Below, in pieces: positions 57,314 to 57,365 of a stretch of 57,365 nt of DNA; the first letter of the stretch is position 1, and each line of letters starts with the position of its first letter. This DNA is from CAZBRS01 sp964494475 (GTDB taxonomy: Bacteria; Myxococcota_A; UBA9042; CAZBRS01): NCBI GenBank assembly GCA_964494475.1, contig CAZBRS010000039.1, forward strand, positions 1 to 57,365. The letters run 5' to 3'. Made by a program: the position numbers and the translations under genes. Under the pieces are notes generated by a model that did not search any database, was not told the DNA's origin, and saw only the letters and a list, made by a program, of their open reading frames with translations.

Positions 57314-57365
57314 TTACAGGGCCGACCGCCCCCGCAGCACCACCCACCCCAAAAACTCGCCCCCG
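57314..57365 (-). CDS. Possible C-terminal end of a gene cut by the window edge
   Basis: From the edge, the minus strand reads an open frame ending GEFLGWVVLRGRSAL and TAA at 57314-57316. Only about 17 codons are visible, so the protein cannot be named. The 57188-57313 stretch between it and the rhuM start shows no other gene. Confidence 0.35.
   Translation of the reverse strand, partial: GGEFLGWVVLRGRSAL

Overview
The window is high-GC, gene-dense bacterial chromosome. The source is most likely a member of the Myxococcota or a close deltaproteobacterial relative. This rests on the many lipoproteins with acidic, disordered tethers, the disulfide-rich repeats (CGDGxC..GE..CPxDC and CDDGDxCT..C), two MYXO-CTERM-like C-terminal tails, and the mix of house-keeping genes. 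It is an inference from style; no rRNA or other phylogenetic marker was aligned.

Layout. 1-10396 (minus) is one long probable operon. It starts with a beta-propeller-like lipoprotein, an NlpC/P60-like hydrolase and a heparinase-type polysaccharide lyase, then an outer-membrane-like protein. It continues with an ECF-type sigma factor, a FecR-TPR regulator and a Cys-rich lipoprotein, followed by a second repeat lipoprotein cut by the window edge. 10522-15323 (plus) holds a DUF1571 protein, a Cys-rich lipoprotein, RNase G and a membrane protein of unknown function. 15320-19930 is a mosaic of small units: amrS plus a double-PilZ protein, a radical SAM protein, and an M23 peptidase. 19930-32236 (plus) holds ComEA-like HhH, thiolase plus DUF35, a Cys-rich/lectin-like lipoprotein, and then the unit murC-like, murD-like, pheS, pheT, glycosyltransferase, methyltransferase. 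32208-35459 has orphan hutI, a zinc-ribbon coiled-coil membrane protein and a 35-residue membrane peptide. 35488-40102 (minus) is a phospholipid-transport (Mla) operon whose MCE protein carries a barrel-like C-terminus, followed by mutY and a tiny secreted DCKA-repeat protein. 40194-42619 (plus) is a membrane protein plus a CPBP protease. 42624-56006 (minus) is a lipoprotein gene and an operon of one propeller lipoprotein plus three very large Cys-rich lipoproteins. 56099-57187 is a RhuM-type gene broken by one amber codon.

How the genes fit together. Much of the window builds or remodels the cell envelope and surface: ten or more predicted lipoproteins, two peptidoglycan-hydrolase-like proteins, a polysaccharide lyase, Mur-type ligases and a trans-envelope lipid transporter. 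The least familiar parts are the triple array of giant disulfide-rich lipoproteins (44397-54624) with repeat cassettes around it, the sigma/FecR/Cys-rich module embedded in an envelope operon, and the DCKA 16-residue repeat protein.

Regulatory sequence is readable in several gaps. Three divergent promoter pairs share or overlap their -35 elements, two lipoprotein operons have near-identical promoters at near-identical distance from the start codon, and a dispersed TGTAGGGGC-type element recurs at gene ends. I saw no tRNA, rRNA, CRISPR array, insertion sequence or integrase. All promoter calls are by eye against sigma-70 consensus.
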